The position numbers and the translations under genes are program-made. DNA of 64,000 nucleotides, from assembly GCA_002551355.1 (NCBI GenBank), contig NTHE01000012.1, positions 62,001-126,000 on the forward strand, in the 5' to 3' direction. This document shows, one piece after another, positions 1-10,200 of this stretch (within the stretch, counting starts at the first letter, position 1; every line of letters starts with the position of its first letter). This stretch comes from Streptomyces sp. man185. Lineage in GTDB: Bacteria; Actinomycetota; Actinomycetes; Streptomycetales; Streptomycetaceae. The notes below the pieces were generated by a model. The model saw nothing but the letters and a program-made list of their open reading frames with translations. It was not told the origin of the DNA and did no database searches.

Positions 1-1
1 C

Positions 2-1507
2 GACTGGCTCAACGTCGAGTCCACCGTCAACCGTCACCAGGGCGGCCTCCTGCTCAACAGCCGGGACGTCACCGAGCGGGTCAGGCTCCAGGCCCAGTTG
101 CAGCACAACGCCGAGCACGACCCGCTCACCGACCTGCCCAACCGGGCCCTGTTCACCTCCCGGGTCCGCCAGGCGCTCGGCGGCCGGCGCGCGAGCGACC
201 CCGGCACCGCCGTCCTCTTCATCGACCTGGACGGCTTCAAGCAGGTCAACGACACCATCGGCCACCAGGCGGGCGACGAACTGCTCATCCAGGCCGGCCG
301 CCGCCTCCAGGACTCCGTCCGGGCGGGCGACACCGCCGCCCGGCTCGGCGGCGACGAGTTCGCCGCGCTCATCATGGGCGACGGCACCCGCGACCAGGGC
401 GCCCGGGAGTACCAGGTCCACGAGATCGCCGACCGGCTGCGCCTCACCCTCTCCCAGCCCTACCGGATCGGCCCCAGCGAGGTCCGGGTGGCCGCCTCCA
501 TCGGGGTGGCCTTCGCCGAGCCCGCAATCAGCCCCACCGACCTCATGCGCAACGCCGACCTCGCGATGTACCGCGCCAAGGCCGGCGGCAAGGACCGCGT
601 CGAGCTGTACGCCCCGCAGATGCAGGCCGACGTCGTACGCCGCTCCGAGCTGGCCACCCGGCTGCGCACCGCCCTGCGCGACGGCGAGTTCGCCCTGCTG
701 CACCAGCCCGTGGTCCACCTCGCCAGCGGGTCCGTCGCCGCCGTCGCCGCCCAGGCCCGCTGGCGCTCCGCCCAGGGCATCCTGTTCACCCCCGCCGAGT
801 TCCTCCGGGTCTCCGGCGACGACGACCGCACCGCCGAGCTGGGCCGCTGGCTCCTGGAGGAGGCGGTGGCGCAGGCCGCCGACCGGGCCAGGGCCGGGCA
901 TCCCGTCGCCGTCTCCGTCCGGCTCTCCGCGGCCCGGCTGCTGGACGCGGCCCCGCCCCTCGGCTCCATCGAGGCGCTGCTGACCCGCCACGGCCTGCCC
1001 TCCGGCGCCCTGATGATCGAGGTCGCCGACAGCGACCCACGCGTCTCCTTCGACGCCCTGGAGCAGCGCCTCGTGGCCCTGCGCCGACTCGGCGTACGAA
1101 TCGCGCTCGACGGCTTCGGCAGCGGTTTCGCGGCGATCAACGCGCTGCGCCGGCTCCCCATCGACGTACTGAAGCTCGACCGGAACCTGGTGGAGGGGGT
1201 GGTCGAATCGGCCAGGCTGCACAAGATCACCAGTGGCCTCCTGCGGATCGCCTGCGACCTCGGCCTCCAGTCCGTCGCCGACGGCGTCGACGTCCCCGAG
1301 CAGGTCCTCGCCCTGCGCGCCATGGGGTGTACCCACGGTCAGGGAATGGCCTTCTCCGGCCCGCTCGACGAGTACCGGCTGCGACGCGCCCTGGTCCGCG
1401 GGGAGTTCCCCGTACCGGGCATCCCGAGCCCCCGGCCGGTGCTGGCGGGCGGCTCGATCCCGCTGCTCACCGGATCACATGCTGAGACGCCCGTCCCACC
1501 CACTTGA
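2..1507 (+). CDS. PAS(end)-GGDEF-EAL cyclic-di-GMP signalling protein, 5' truncated
   Basis: The reading frame is open from base 2, so the N-terminus lies outside the window. The first visible residues (DWLNVES..., ending SRDVTERV) look like the end of a PAS/PAC sensor domain. A GGDEF diguanylate cyclase domain follows, with LGGDEF intact at about 348-366. An RAGD I-site sits exactly five residues before GGDEF, as in product-inhibited cyclases. The C-terminal EAL phosphodiesterase fold (about 655-1400) is recognisable, but its signature is degenerate: the EAL triad reads AAQ (VAAQARW), DDFG reads DGFG, and the later EGVE-type motif reads DGVD. I infer a c-di-GMP synthase with a non-catalytic EAL domain that may bind ligand or protein. 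A TTGACA sequence (1504-1509) overlaps the stop codon. Confidence 0.9.
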   Translation, partial: DWLNVESTVNRHQGGLLLNSRDVTERVRLQAQLQHNAEHDPLTDLPNRALFTSRVRQALGGRRASDPGTAVLFIDLDGFKQVNDTIGHQAGDELLIQAGRRLQDSVRAGDTAARLGGDEFAALIMGDGTRDQGAREYQVHEIADRLRLTLSQPYRIGPSEVRVAASIGVAFAEPAISPTDLMRNADLAMYRAKAGGKDRVELYAPQMQADVVRRSELATRLRTALRDGEFALLHQPVVHLASGSVAAVAAQARWRSAQGILFTPAEFLRVSGDDDRTAELGRWLLEEAVAQAADRARAGHPVAVSVRLSAARLLDAAPPLGSIEALLTRHGLPSGALMIEVADSDPRVSFDALEQRLVALRRLGVRIALDGFGSGFAAINALRRLPIDVLKLDRNLVEGVVESARLHKITSGLLRIACDLGLQSVADGVDVPEQVLALRAMGCTHGQGMAFSGPLDEYRLRRALVRGEFPVPGIPSPRPVLAGGSIPLLTGSHAETPVPPT

Positions 1508-1540
1508 CACGTCGTGCGTGCTGGAGAGAGGGTCAATGCC

Positions 1541-1582
1541 ATGCGCACCCGAATTCTCGTACTTGGAAAGCGCGTCGGCTGA
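1541..1582 (+). CDS. Branched-chain leader peptide of the ilvB attenuator
   Basis: This 13-codon ORF encodes MRTRILVLGKRVG. It starts 9 nt after a purine-rich Shine-Dalgarno (GGAGAGAGG, 1523-1531) and contains a run of Ile-Leu-Val-Leu codons (ATT CTC GTA CTT). Three of these are unusual in a high-GC genome. It lies 45 nt upstream of a hairpin with a T-run and 144 nt upstream of ilvB. Ribosome-mediated attenuation of ilvBNC by branched-chain codon leader peptides is established in actinobacteria such as Corynebacterium. The inference here is that starvation for charged Ile, Leu or Val tRNAs stalls the ribosome and disrupts the terminator. An alternative ATG at 1536 in another frame has no such codon cluster. 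Confidence 0.8.
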   Translation: MRTRILVLGKRVG

Positions 1583-1627
1583 AGCAGAGTCACTCCACGA
1601 CACTCTGCGGACCGCACCCGGCGCGCT

Positions 1628-1661
1628 CCCCTCGCTTGCCTCACGGCACGAGGGGTTTTTT
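1628..1661 (+). terminator. Attenuator hairpin upstream of ilvB
   Basis: A 7-bp perfect stem (CCCCTCG at 1628-1634 with CGAGGGG at 1649-1655) is followed by six T residues, a classic Rho-independent terminator. It lies between the leader peptide and ilvB rather than after a gene, so it acts as the attenuator. An inner GCC/GGC pairing (1638-1647) could extend it. Confidence 0.8.
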
Positions 1662-1725
1662 GTTGCACTGACACCTCTCAAAACGCTGCAAAACACCCGC
1701 GAAAACCCTCAGCTTCGAGAAGAGA

Positions 1726-3582
1726 ATGCCGATGACCGAGCAGGCCACCGGGGCCCACCACCCGCAGCCGCGCGCCCGTACCGGCGGACAGCCGTCCGTC
1801 ACCGTTGAGCACGTCACGGGCGCGCAGTCCCTCATCCGTTCTCTCGAGGAAGTCGGCGCCGACACGGTATTCGGCATCCCCGGCGGTGCGATCCTCCCCG
1901 CCTACGACCCGATGATGGACTCCACCCGGGTCCGCCACGTCCTGGTCCGCCACGAGCAGGGCGCCGGTCACGCCGCCACCGGGTACGCGCAGGCCACCGG
2001 CAAGGTCGGCGTCTGCATGGCCACCTCGGGCCCCGGCGCCACCAACCTGGTCACCCCGATCGCCGACGCGCACATGGACTCCGTGCCGCTCGTCGCGATC
2101 ACCGGCCAGGTCGCCTCCAAGGCGATCGGCACCGACGCCTTCCAGGAAGCCGACATCTGCGGCATCACGATGCCGATCACCAAGCACAACTTCCTGGTCA
2201 CCAAGGCCGAGGACATCCCGCACACCATCGCCGAGGCCTTCCACATCGCCTCCACCGGCCGCCCCGGACCGGTCCTCGTCGACATCGCCAAGGACGCCCT
2301 CCAGGCGAAGACCACCTTCAGCTGGCCGCCCACCCAGGACCTGCCCGGCTACCGCCCGGTGACCAAGCCGCACGCCAAGCAGATCCGCGAGGCCGCCAAG
2401 CTGATCACCCAGTCCAAGCGCCCCGTGCTGTACGTCGGCGGTGGCGTCCTGAAGGCCGGGGCCACCGCCGAGCTGAAGGTCCTCGCGGAGCTGACCGGAG
2501 CGCCCGTCACCACCACCCTGATGGCGCTCGGCGCCTTCCCCGACAGCCACCCGCTGCACGTGGGAATGCCGGGCATGCACGGTGCGGTCACCGCCGTCAC
2601 CGCGCTGCAGAAGGCCGACCTGATCGTCGCCCTCGGAGCCCGCTTCGACGACCGCGTCACCGGCAAGCTGGACAGCTTCGCCCCGTACGCCAAGATCGTC
2701 CACGCCGACATCGACCCGGCCGAGATCGGCAAGAACCGCGTCGCCGACGTGCCCATCGTCGGAGACGCCCGCGAGGTCCTGGCCGACCTGGTCCAGGCCG
2801 TCCAGGCCGAGCACACCGAGGGCAACACCGGCGACTATGCCGCCTGGTGGAAGGACCTCAACCGCTGGCGCGACACCTACCCGCTCGGCTACGACCTGCC
2901 CGAGGACGGCAGCCTCTCGCCGCAGCAGGTCATCCAGCGCATCGGGCAGCTCGCCCCCGAAGGCACGATCTTCGCGGCGGGCGTCGGCCAGCACCAGATG
3001 TGGGCCTCCCACTTCATCGACTACGAGCAGCCCGCCACCTGGCTCAACAGCGGCGGCGCCGGAACGATGGGCTACGCGGTCCCGGCCGCGATGGGCGCCA
3101 AGGCCGGCATGCCCGACCGCACGGTCTGGGCCATCGACGGCGACGGCTGCTTCCAGATGACCAACCAGGAACTGACCACCTGCGCGCTCAACAACATCCC
3201 GATCAAGGTCGCCGTCATCAACAACGGAGCCCTCGGGATGGTCCGCCAGTGGCAGACCCTCTTCTACAACCAGCGCTACTCCAACACCGTGCTGCACTCC
3301 GGCGCGGACACGGACGGCAACGCCGCCAAGGGAACCCGCGTCCCGGACTTCGTCAAGCTGTCCGAGGCCATGGGCTGCCACGCCATCCGCTGCGAGGACC
3401 CGGCCGACCTGGACAAGGTCATCGAAGAGGCCAACTCCATCAACGACCGCCCCGTCGTGATCGACTTCATCGTCCACGAGGACGCCATGGTCTGGCCGAT
3501 GGTCGCCGCCGGCACCTCCAACGACGAGGTCCAGGCCGCGCGCGGCGTCCGCCCCGACTTCGGCGACAACGAAGACGACTGA
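1726..3582 (+). CDS. ilvB: Acetolactate synthase, large catalytic subunit
   Basis: This 618-residue protein is the usual length for the family. It condenses two pyruvates, or pyruvate with 2-ketobutyrate, using thiamine diphosphate, in the first common step of valine, leucine and isoleucine synthesis. The N-terminal pyrimidine-binding domain carries the conserved glutamate in [10 protein letters not shown] central FAD-binding domain follows. The C-terminal TPP domain has [10 protein letters not shown] and the distal NN of the GDG-x(26)-NN motif. Start: ATG at 1726 (MPMTEQ) follows GAGAAGAG closely; ATG at 1732 (MTEQ) is an equally plausible start with better spacing. First gene of ilvBN, controlled by the upstream attenuator. 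Confidence 0.97.
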   Translation: MPMTEQATGAHHPQPRARTGGQPSVTVEHVTGAQSLIRSLEEVGADTVFGIPGGAILPAYDPMMDSTRVRHVLVRHEQGAGHAATGYAQATGKVGVCMATSGPGATNLVTPIADAHMDSVPLVAITGQVASKAIGTDAFQEADICGITMPITKHNFLVTKAEDIPHTIAEAFHIASTGRPGPVLVDIAKDALQAKTTFSWPPTQDLPGYRPVTKPHAKQIREAAKLITQSKRPVLYVGGGVLKAGATAELKVLAELTGAPVTTTLMALGAFPDSHPLHVGMPGMHGAVTAVTALQKADLIVALGARFDDRVTGKLDSFAPYAKIVHADIDPAEIGKNRVADVPIVGDAREVLADLVQAVQAEHTEGNTGDYAAWWKDLNRWRDTYPLGYDLPEDGSLSPQQVIQRIGQLAPEGTIFAAGVGQHQMWASHFIDYEQPATWLNSGGAGTMGYAVPAAMGAKAGMPDRTVWAIDGDGCFQMTNQELTTCALNNIPIKVAVINNGALGMVRQWQTLFYNQRYSNTVLHSGADTDGNAAKGTRVPDFVKLSEAMGCHAIRCEDPADLDKVIEEANSINDRPVVIDFIVHEDAMVWPMVAAGTSNDEVQAARGVRPDFGDNEDD

Positions 3583-3605
3583 GAGACAGAGAGAGAACGA
3601 CTCCC

Positions 3606-4133
3606 ATGTCCGAAAAGCACACGCTCTCCGTCCTGGTCGAGAACAAGCCCGGTGTCCTCGCCCGGATCACCGCCCTGTTCTCCCGACGCGGCTTCAACAT
3701 CGACTCGCTCGCGGTCGGTACCACCGAGCACCCCGACATCTCCCGCATCACCATCGTCGTGAATGTCGAGGGCCTGCCCCTGGAGCAGGTGACCAAGCAG
3801 CTCAACAAGCTGGTCAACGTCCTGAAGATCGTCGAACTCGAGCCCGCCGCTGCGATCCAGCGGGAGCTCGTCCTGGTGAAGGTCCGCGCCGACAGCGAGA
3901 CCCGCTCCCAGATCGTCGAGATCGTCCAGCTGTTCCGCGCCAAGACCGTCGACGTCTCCCCGGAGGCCGTCACGATCGAGGCGACCGGAGGGGCCGACAA
4001 GCTGGAGGCGATGCTCAAGATGCTGGAGCAGTACGGCATCAAGGAGCTCGTCCAGTCCGGCACCATCGCCATAGGGCGCGGCGCGCGCTCGATCACCGAC
4101 CGGTCCCTGCGCGCCCTCGACCGCTCGGCCTGA
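3606..4133 (+). CDS. ilvN: Acetolactate synthase, small regulatory subunit
   Basis: This 175-residue protein is the regulatory partner of the large subunit encoded 23 bp upstream. It activates the catalytic subunit and confers valine feedback inhibition. An N-terminal ACT domain (about residues 5-78: HTLSVLVENKPGVLARITAL, GFNIDSLAVG) is followed by a second ACT-like domain (about 84-160), as in standard IlvN/IlvH. ATG at 3606 follows a purine-rich GAGAGAGAACGA. After the stop there is no ordinary terminator but a long near-palindromic element before ilvC. Confidence 0.96.
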   Translation: MSEKHTLSVLVENKPGVLARITALFSRRGFNIDSLAVGTTEHPDISRITIVVNVEGLPLEQVTKQLNKLVNVLKIVELEPAAAIQRELVLVKVRADSETRSQIVEIVQLFRAKTVDVSPEAVTIEATGGADKLEAMLKMLEQYGIKELVQSGTIAIGRGARSITDRSLRALDRSA

Positions 4134-4147
4134 GCGGACGGACCCCG

Positions 4148-5425
<1,278 letters not shown>

Positions 5426-5432
5426 GCCTCGG

Positions 5433-5469
5433 GGAGCGGGGCGGGTCCGTCACGGGCCCGCCCCGCTCC
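5433..5469 (+). terminator. Terminator after ilvC
   Basis: An 18-bp stem with one G-U pair begins GGAGCGGGGCGGG (5433) and ends CCCGCCCCGCTCC (5469) with a one-base spacer. It has no T-run, as is common in Streptomyces. Confidence 0.8.
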
Positions 5470-5587
5470 GCAAGACCGCGGAGCCGCTCCGCAGCGGGGT
5501 TCCGGAGGGGCGTTCCGTACGGGTGTACACCACGTCCACCCTCGTGCGGGTGATCCTTCCACGGGGGCGCGGTACACAGCCCATCGC

Positions 5588-5653
5588 ATGACTACACTGC
5601 TCAACACAACACGCGTCAGGGCCCACAGTGTCGTGCGTCTACCACGCGGCTAG
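5588..5653 (+). CDS. Possible 21-codon leader ORF upstream of serA
   Basis: ATG at 5588 opens a 21-residue peptide beginning MTTLLNTTRVRAHSVV, ending 59 bp before serA. TACACA at 5573-5578 could be a -10 element, placing the ATG near the transcription start, so it could be a leaderless ORF. A CGGCCGTC/GACGGCCG inverted repeat (5669-5686) lies between it and serA. It has no strong serine codon run, so a classical serine attenuator is not supported. The function is unknown, and this may simply be chance. Confidence 0.3.
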   Translation: MTTLLNTTRVRAHSVVRLPRG

Positions 5654-5712
5654 CCCCTCCACCGCCTGCGGCCGTCGGGACGGCCGTCCGCACTGGACTT
5701 GTGAGGACTCAC

Positions 5713-7305
5713 GTGAGCTCGAAACCTGTCGTACTCATCGCTGAAGAGCTGTCGCCCGCCACGGTCGACGCCCTGGGTCCGGATTTCGAGATCCGGCACT
5801 GCAACGGCGCGGACCGCGCCGAGCTGCTCCCGGCGATCGCCGACGTCGACGCCATCCTGGTGCGCTCCGCCACCAAGGTCGACGCCGAGGCCCTCGCCGC
5901 CGCCAAGAAGCTCCGGGTCGTGGCCCGCGCGGGCGTCGGCCTGGACAACGTCGACGTCTCCGCGGCCACCAAGGCCGGCGTGATGGTCGTCAACGCCCCG
6001 ACCTCCAACATCGTCACCGCCGCCGAGCTGGCCTGCGGTCTGCTGGTGGCCACGGCGCGCAACATCCCGCAGGCCAACACCGCCCTCAAGAACGGTGAGT
6101 GGAAGCGCTCCAAGTACACCGGCGTCGAGCTCAGCGAGAAGGTCCTCGGCGTGGTCGGCCTCGGCCGCATCGGCGTCCTGGTCGCGCAGCGCATGTCGGC
6201 CTTCGGCATGAAGATCGTCGCCTACGACCCCTACGTCCAGCCGGCCCGCGCCGCGCAGATGGGCGTCAAGCTCCTCAGCCTGGACGAGCTGCTGGAGGTC
6301 GCCGACTTCATCACCGTGCACCTGCCCAAGACCCCGGAGACCGTCGGTCTCATCGGGGACGAGGCGCTGCACAAGGTGAAGCCCTCGGTGCGCATCGTCA
6401 ACGCCGCGCGCGGCGGGATCGTCGACGAGGAGGCGCTGCACTCCGCCCTCAAGGAAGGCCGCGTCGCCGGAGCGGGCCTGGACGTCTACGCGAAGGAGCC
6501 CTGCACGGACTCCCCGCTGTTCCAGTTCGACCAGGTCGTCTGCACCCCGCACCTCGGCGCCTCCACCGACGAGGCGCAGGAGAAGGCGGGCATCGCGGTC
6601 GCCAAGTCGGTGCGCCTCGCGCTCGCCGGTGAGCTGGTCCCGGACGCGGTCAACGTCCAGGGCGGCGTCATCGCCGAGGACGTACGCCCCGGTCTGCCGC
6701 TCGCCGAGAAGCTCGGCCGGATCTTCACCGCGCTCGCGGGCGAGGTCGCGGCCCGCCTCGATGTCGAGGTGTACGGCGAGATCACCCAGCACGACGTGAA
6801 GGTGCTGGAGCTCTCCGCGCTCAAGGGTGTCTTCGAGGACGTCGTCGACGAGACCGTCTCCTACGTCAACGCCCCGCTCTTCGCGCAGGAGCGCGGTGTC
6901 GAGGTCCGCCTCACCACCAGCTCCGAGTCGCCCGACCACCGCAATGTGGTCACCGTGCGCGGCACGCTCTCCGACGGCCAGGAGGTCGCGGTCTCCGGCA
7001 CGCTGGCCGGCCCGAAGAACCTCCAGAAGATCGTCGCCATCGGCGAGCACGACGTCGATCTGGCGCTCGCCGACCACATGGTCGTCCTGCGCTACCAGGA
7101 CCGTCCCGGTGTGGTGGGCGCGGTCGGCAAGATCCTTGGCGAGGCCGGGCTGAACATCGCGGGCATGCAGGTGTCGCGGGCCGCGGAGGGCGGCGAGGCG
7201 CTGGTCGTCCTCACCGTCGACGAGACGGTCCCGCAGCCGGTGCTGACCGAGATCGCCGAGGAGATCGGCGCGTCCTCGGCCCGCTCGGTGAACCTCACCG
7301 ACTGA
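5713..7305 (+). CDS. serA: D-3-phosphoglycerate dehydrogenase (ACT-domain type)
   Basis: This 530-residue enzyme makes 3-phosphohydroxypyruvate from 3-phosphoglycerate using NAD+, the first committed step of serine synthesis. The N-terminal 2-hydroxyacid dehydrogenase domain has the nucleotide motif VVGLGRIG and the catalytic Arg (NAARGG), Glu (DVYAKEP) and His (TPHLGAS). An intervening allosteric-substrate-binding domain (about residues 320-450) and a C-terminal ACT domain (VVLRYQDRPGVVGAVGKILG) mark the long actinobacterial type that is feedback-inhibited by serine. GTG at 5713 is preferred over GTG at 5701, because GAGG (5703-5706) then sits 6 nt upstream and the protein begins MSSKPVVLIAEEL. 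Confidence 0.96.
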   Translation: MSSKPVVLIAEELSPATVDALGPDFEIRHCNGADRAELLPAIADVDAILVRSATKVDAEALAAAKKLRVVARAGVGLDNVDVSAATKAGVMVVNAPTSNIVTAAELACGLLVATARNIPQANTALKNGEWKRSKYTGVELSEKVLGVVGLGRIGVLVAQRMSAFGMKIVAYDPYVQPARAAQMGVKLLSLDELLEVADFITVHLPKTPETVGLIGDEALHKVKPSVRIVNAARGGIVDEEALHSALKEGRVAGAGLDVYAKEPCTDSPLFQFDQVVCTPHLGASTDEAQEKAGIAVAKSVRLALAGELVPDAVNVQGGVIAEDVRPGLPLAEKLGRIFTALAGEVAARLDVEVYGEITQHDVKVLELSALKGVFEDVVDETVSYVNAPLFAQERGVEVRLTTSSESPDHRNVVTVRGTLSDGQEVAVSGTLAGPKNLQKIVAIGEHDVDLALADHMVVLRYQDRPGVVGAVGKILGEAGLNIAGMQVSRAAEGGEALVVLTVDETVPQPVLTEIAEEIGASSARSVNLTD

Positions 7306-7334
7306 CGCAGGCGCACAGCAGTACGATCCCGCTC

Positions 7335-7388
7335 CGTACCCGGTAGCCGGGCCGCTCGTATCCACGAGAGGCCCCGCTGGCGGGTACG
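7335..7388 (+). terminator. Branched hairpin after serA
   Basis: The outer stem CGTACCCG/CGGGTACG (7335-7342, 7381-7388) encloses GGGCC/GGCCC and CTCG/CGAG pairings. It lies 30 bp after the serA stop and before the toxin gene, so termination is the simplest role. Confidence 0.55.
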
Positions 7389-7529
7389 TTGCGTTTCGCG
7401 CGAGCTGACGCCGTTCAACGCGCCGGGATGGGCCCGGGGTTGGGTCCTGGGGCCCACGACGTGAGCGGCCGCCGACCCTAGGGTGACCGGTTGTCATGTC
7501 ACTCATGGGCACCGGGGGTCGGTTCACGT

Positions 7530-10043
7530 ATGTCTGCTGTCGGTGGCATACCCGTAGCGGGAGGCCCGGCTCCGGCCGTCGCCCCGCGGCGTGAACTCCC
7601 GCGCCCGCTCGCCGTGGTGCGGGTGGCTCTCCTCGTGCTGTTCGGCGCGACGGTGCTCGGCGCGATCGGCCTGTCCGGCTCGGCCCTCGCCGCGGACGCG
7701 ATGGGTGCCGAGGTGCTCGGCATCGTGCTGTACGCCTCGGCGCCCGGGGTGTTCGCGGCGCTGTTGGCCCGGCATGTGCGGACCGGCTCCACACGGGTGC
7801 GGTGGGGCATCGTCGCCGTCCAGGTGTGGCTGATCCTGGGCGGCCTCGCCAACCTGGGCGACGGGTCCCCGGACGGGTTCACCCAGCTGGTCCTGCCCAT
7901 CCTGATCATCGTCCTGATCAACCGTGAGGGCAGCCGGGCGTGGTTCCGGCTGCCGGCCGCCGAGCGCGGGCAGCCGCCGAAGTTCTCGCTCCCGCACATG
8001 ATCACGTGGAAGCGCGACCGGGGGCAGACCGCCCTGGAGTACCTGGGTCTGGTCCTGATCGTCGTCGCGCTGATCGGGGCCCTGACGGTGGGCGGTCTCG
8101 GCGGCCGGATCACCGAGGGCCTCCAGTCCGCGATCTGCTCGCTGACCGGCAGCTCCTGCCCGGTCTCCCCGGGCAGCGGCTCCGTGGAGGCGGGCGACCG
8201 CCCGGGCGGCGGCACGGGCGGCGGCACGGACGGCGGCACGGACGGAGGCGTCGACGGGGGAGCCGACGGCGGTTCGTCGGGGAGCGCGGACGGGGGTGCC
8301 GACGGCGGTACGACGACCACGGGTGGCGCCACCGGAGGCGACGCGACGAGCGGCACGGGAGGCCCAGGCGGCACCGAGGGCTCGGGCGGCACCGAGGGCT
8401 CGGGTGGTCCAGACGGCTCAGACGGCTCAGACGGCTCAGGCGGTTCGGAAGGCTCAGGGGGCTCCGAAGGCTCCACCACGACCGGCGGCGGCACGGGCGG
8501 ACCCGACGGCACCGGGCTCCCCGGCACCGGCGAGGACACCTACCCCGAGGACAGCGAGGAGCCCGAGGCCGCCTACGACGTACAGCCGACGTCCGGCGAC
8601 GGCGAGGGCGAGGACGGCGGTGAGCAGGCCGAGGAGAAGGAGGACTGCGGCGGCTGGGGCTTCTTCGGCTGCGCCTGGGACCGTACGACGCAGGTCTTCA
8701 AGGGGCTCGTGGTCGACGGGCTCTGGGGCGACATCACCGGGATCATCGACCTGTTCAAGCCGGAGACCTGGTCGGGCCTCGCCGACTACGGCAAGCAGCT
8801 CGGCGACCAGTGGGTCAAGGACTCCGAGGGCGCGGGCGACAAATGGGACGACGGTGACTACCTGGGTGCGGTCTGGGACTGGGGCAAGGCCTCCGTCAGC
8901 ACCGTGGTCACGGTCGGCGACGACGTCTTCGTCGGGGACGAGGTCCGCGAGCGCTGGAACAACGGGGAGAAGACCCGAGCGGTCACCGATGTGATCTGGA
9001 ACATCGGCTCGATCTTCATCCCCGGCTACAACGTCGGGAAGGTCGTCGGCAAGGTCGGCAAGCTCGGGGTGCTGGGCAAGGTCGCCGGAGCCGTGACCCG
9101 CGCTGCCGACGACGCCGGGGCCGCGGCCCGCCGGGCCCGCGCGGCTGCTCAGGCCGGCGACCTCGACGGCGTACGGAAGGCGGCGAAGGAGGCCGACGAA
9201 GCGGCGGACACCGCCGAGGACGCGGCCCGCCGCACCGGCTGCGTCATCGCCTCGGGCCCGCCGACGGTGCGGTACGGCGGGGGCGGGGGCACGGGTGTCC
9301 CGGGCCCGGGCACCGGAGTGCTGGCGGGCGGCTCCCCGGGCCGGATCGTCCTTGCGAACGACGGATGCGACGAGGCGGCCAGGAAGGCGGCCCAGGATGC
9401 CAGGGCCGCGGAGCGGGCCGCCCATCTGGAGCAGAAGCGGCTGGAGGAGCCGGAGCGGGCGCGCAGGGCGGCGGCGGAGAAGAAGCAGTACCCCGAACCG
9501 AAGCGCAACGACACCTCCGACCCGCGCAACTACACCCCGCCCTCCTGGGCCGAGGACCTCGTCGACCGCAAGCTCGGCGACGCCGACGGGGGAGACGGCT
9601 ACTGGGCGAGCCGCGACCGCAACCCCGCGCCCAACTGGAAGCGGAACGAGCCCTGGCTCCGCTACCAGGAGCAGGTGACCGGCACCAAGCGGGGCCAGGA
9701 GTACGTCGTACCGCATCCCGAGGAGGGCAGGCCGGCGGTGGAGTACGACGGCTGGGACTCCTCCCGGCAGACGTTCCTGGAGGCCAAGAACGGTTACGAC
9801 AGCTATCTGTCCACGTCCGACAAGGGCACCCTCACCCCGTCCGGCAAGGACAAGTTCGTCAAGGAGGCCCGCGCCCAGGTGCAGGCTTCCGGCGGTCGGA
9901 CCGTGGAGTGGCACTTCTCCGACCCGAACGTGGCCAAGGCCGCGCGCAAGGCGTTCCGCGAAGACGGACTGCCGATCAAGGTGGTGCACAGCCCGACGAA
10001 GCCCAACGACAGCAAGAGGAAGCCGGGCGCCTTCGACGAGTAG
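7530..10043 (+). CDS. Membrane-anchored polymorphic toxin with pilin-like segment and Tox-REase-5-like nuclease domain
   Basis: An 837-residue protein. Residues about 25-132 contain four hydrophobic segments. Residues 164-195 (RGQTALEYLGLVLIVVALIG) resemble the N-terminal helix of Flp/TadE-type pilins. Residues about 217-370 are a low-complexity Gly/Ser/Thr/Asp linker. A middle region (WGDITGIIDLFKPETWSG..., Ala-rich coiled segment at about 515-570) follows. The last 165 residues match what I know of Tox-REase-5, a PD-(D/E)xK nuclease toxin family: YQEQVTGTKRGQEYVV, then D740, E751 and K753 (VEYDGWD ... FLEAK). An Imm52-like immunity gene follows, the pairing expected for this toxin class. 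Start: ATG at 7530; TTG at 7491 is possible. There is no cleavable signal or WXG/LXG domain, so the export route is unclear. Confidence 0.8.
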   Translation: MSAVGGIPVAGGPAPAVAPRRELPRPLAVVRVALLVLFGATVLGAIGLSGSALAADAMGAEVLGIVLYASAPGVFAALLARHVRTGSTRVRWGIVAVQVWLILGGLANLGDGSPDGFTQLVLPILIIVLINREGSRAWFRLPAAERGQPPKFSLPHMITWKRDRGQTALEYLGLVLIVVALIGALTVGGLGGRITEGLQSAICSLTGSSCPVSPGSGSVEAGDRPGGGTGGGTDGGTDGGVDGGADGGSSGSADGGADGGTTTTGGATGGDATSGTGGPGGTEGSGGTEGSGGPDGSDGSDGSGGSEGSGGSEGSTTTGGGTGGPDGTGLPGTGEDTYPEDSEEPEAAYDVQPTSGDGEGEDGGEQAEEKEDCGGWGFFGCAWDRTTQVFKGLVVDGLWGDITGIIDLFKPETWSGLADYGKQLGDQWVKDSEGAGDKWDDGDYLGAVWDWGKASVSTVVTVGDDVFVGDEVRERWNNGEKTRAVTDVIWNIGSIFIPGYNVGKVVGKVGKLGVLGKVAGAVTRAADDAGAAARRARAAAQAGDLDGVRKAAKEADEAADTAEDAARRTGCVIASGPPTVRYGGGGGTGVPGPGTGVLAGGSPGRIVLANDGCDEAARKAAQDARAAERAAHLEQKRLEEPERARRAAAEKKQYPEPKRNDTSDPRNYTPPSWAEDLVDRKLGDADGGDGYWASRDRNPAPNWKRNEPWLRYQEQVTGTKRGQEYVVPHPEEGRPAVEYDGWDSSRQTFLEAKNGYDSYLSTSDKGTLTPSGKDKFVKEARAQVQASGGRTVEWHFSDPNVAKAARKAFREDGLPIKVVHSPTKPNDSKRKPGAFDE

Positions 10044-10200
10044 GCCGCGCCAGGACGGAAGGCTGCGCAGGAAATGCCACGTACCGAACGCCGCGTACGG
10101 AAGGCCACGAGCCGAGTAGCCTGCAACGCGTGGTGATCCCGGCCGCCGTCCGGCCGGGACAACCGCGGGCAGCGGGCCGGCCGACGGAGGAGAGACGAGC

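Noticed and set aside
1536-1808. Alternative leader reading from ATG 1536
   Set aside because: The frame runs through the attenuator and into ilvB, lacks a branched-chain codon cluster, and is out-competed by ATG 1541.
1678-3477. Long minus-strand open frame opposite ilvB
   Set aside because: It is an antisense shadow of a certain gene. GC-rich DNA leaves the opposite frame open, and the translation is low-complexity Val/Gly/Asp/Arg with no domain.
8180-8620. Gly/Ser/Thr/Asp repeats considered as a CRISPR or minisatellite array
   Set aside because: The repeats are in frame, imperfect and code for the toxin's flexible linker. There are no regular spacers.
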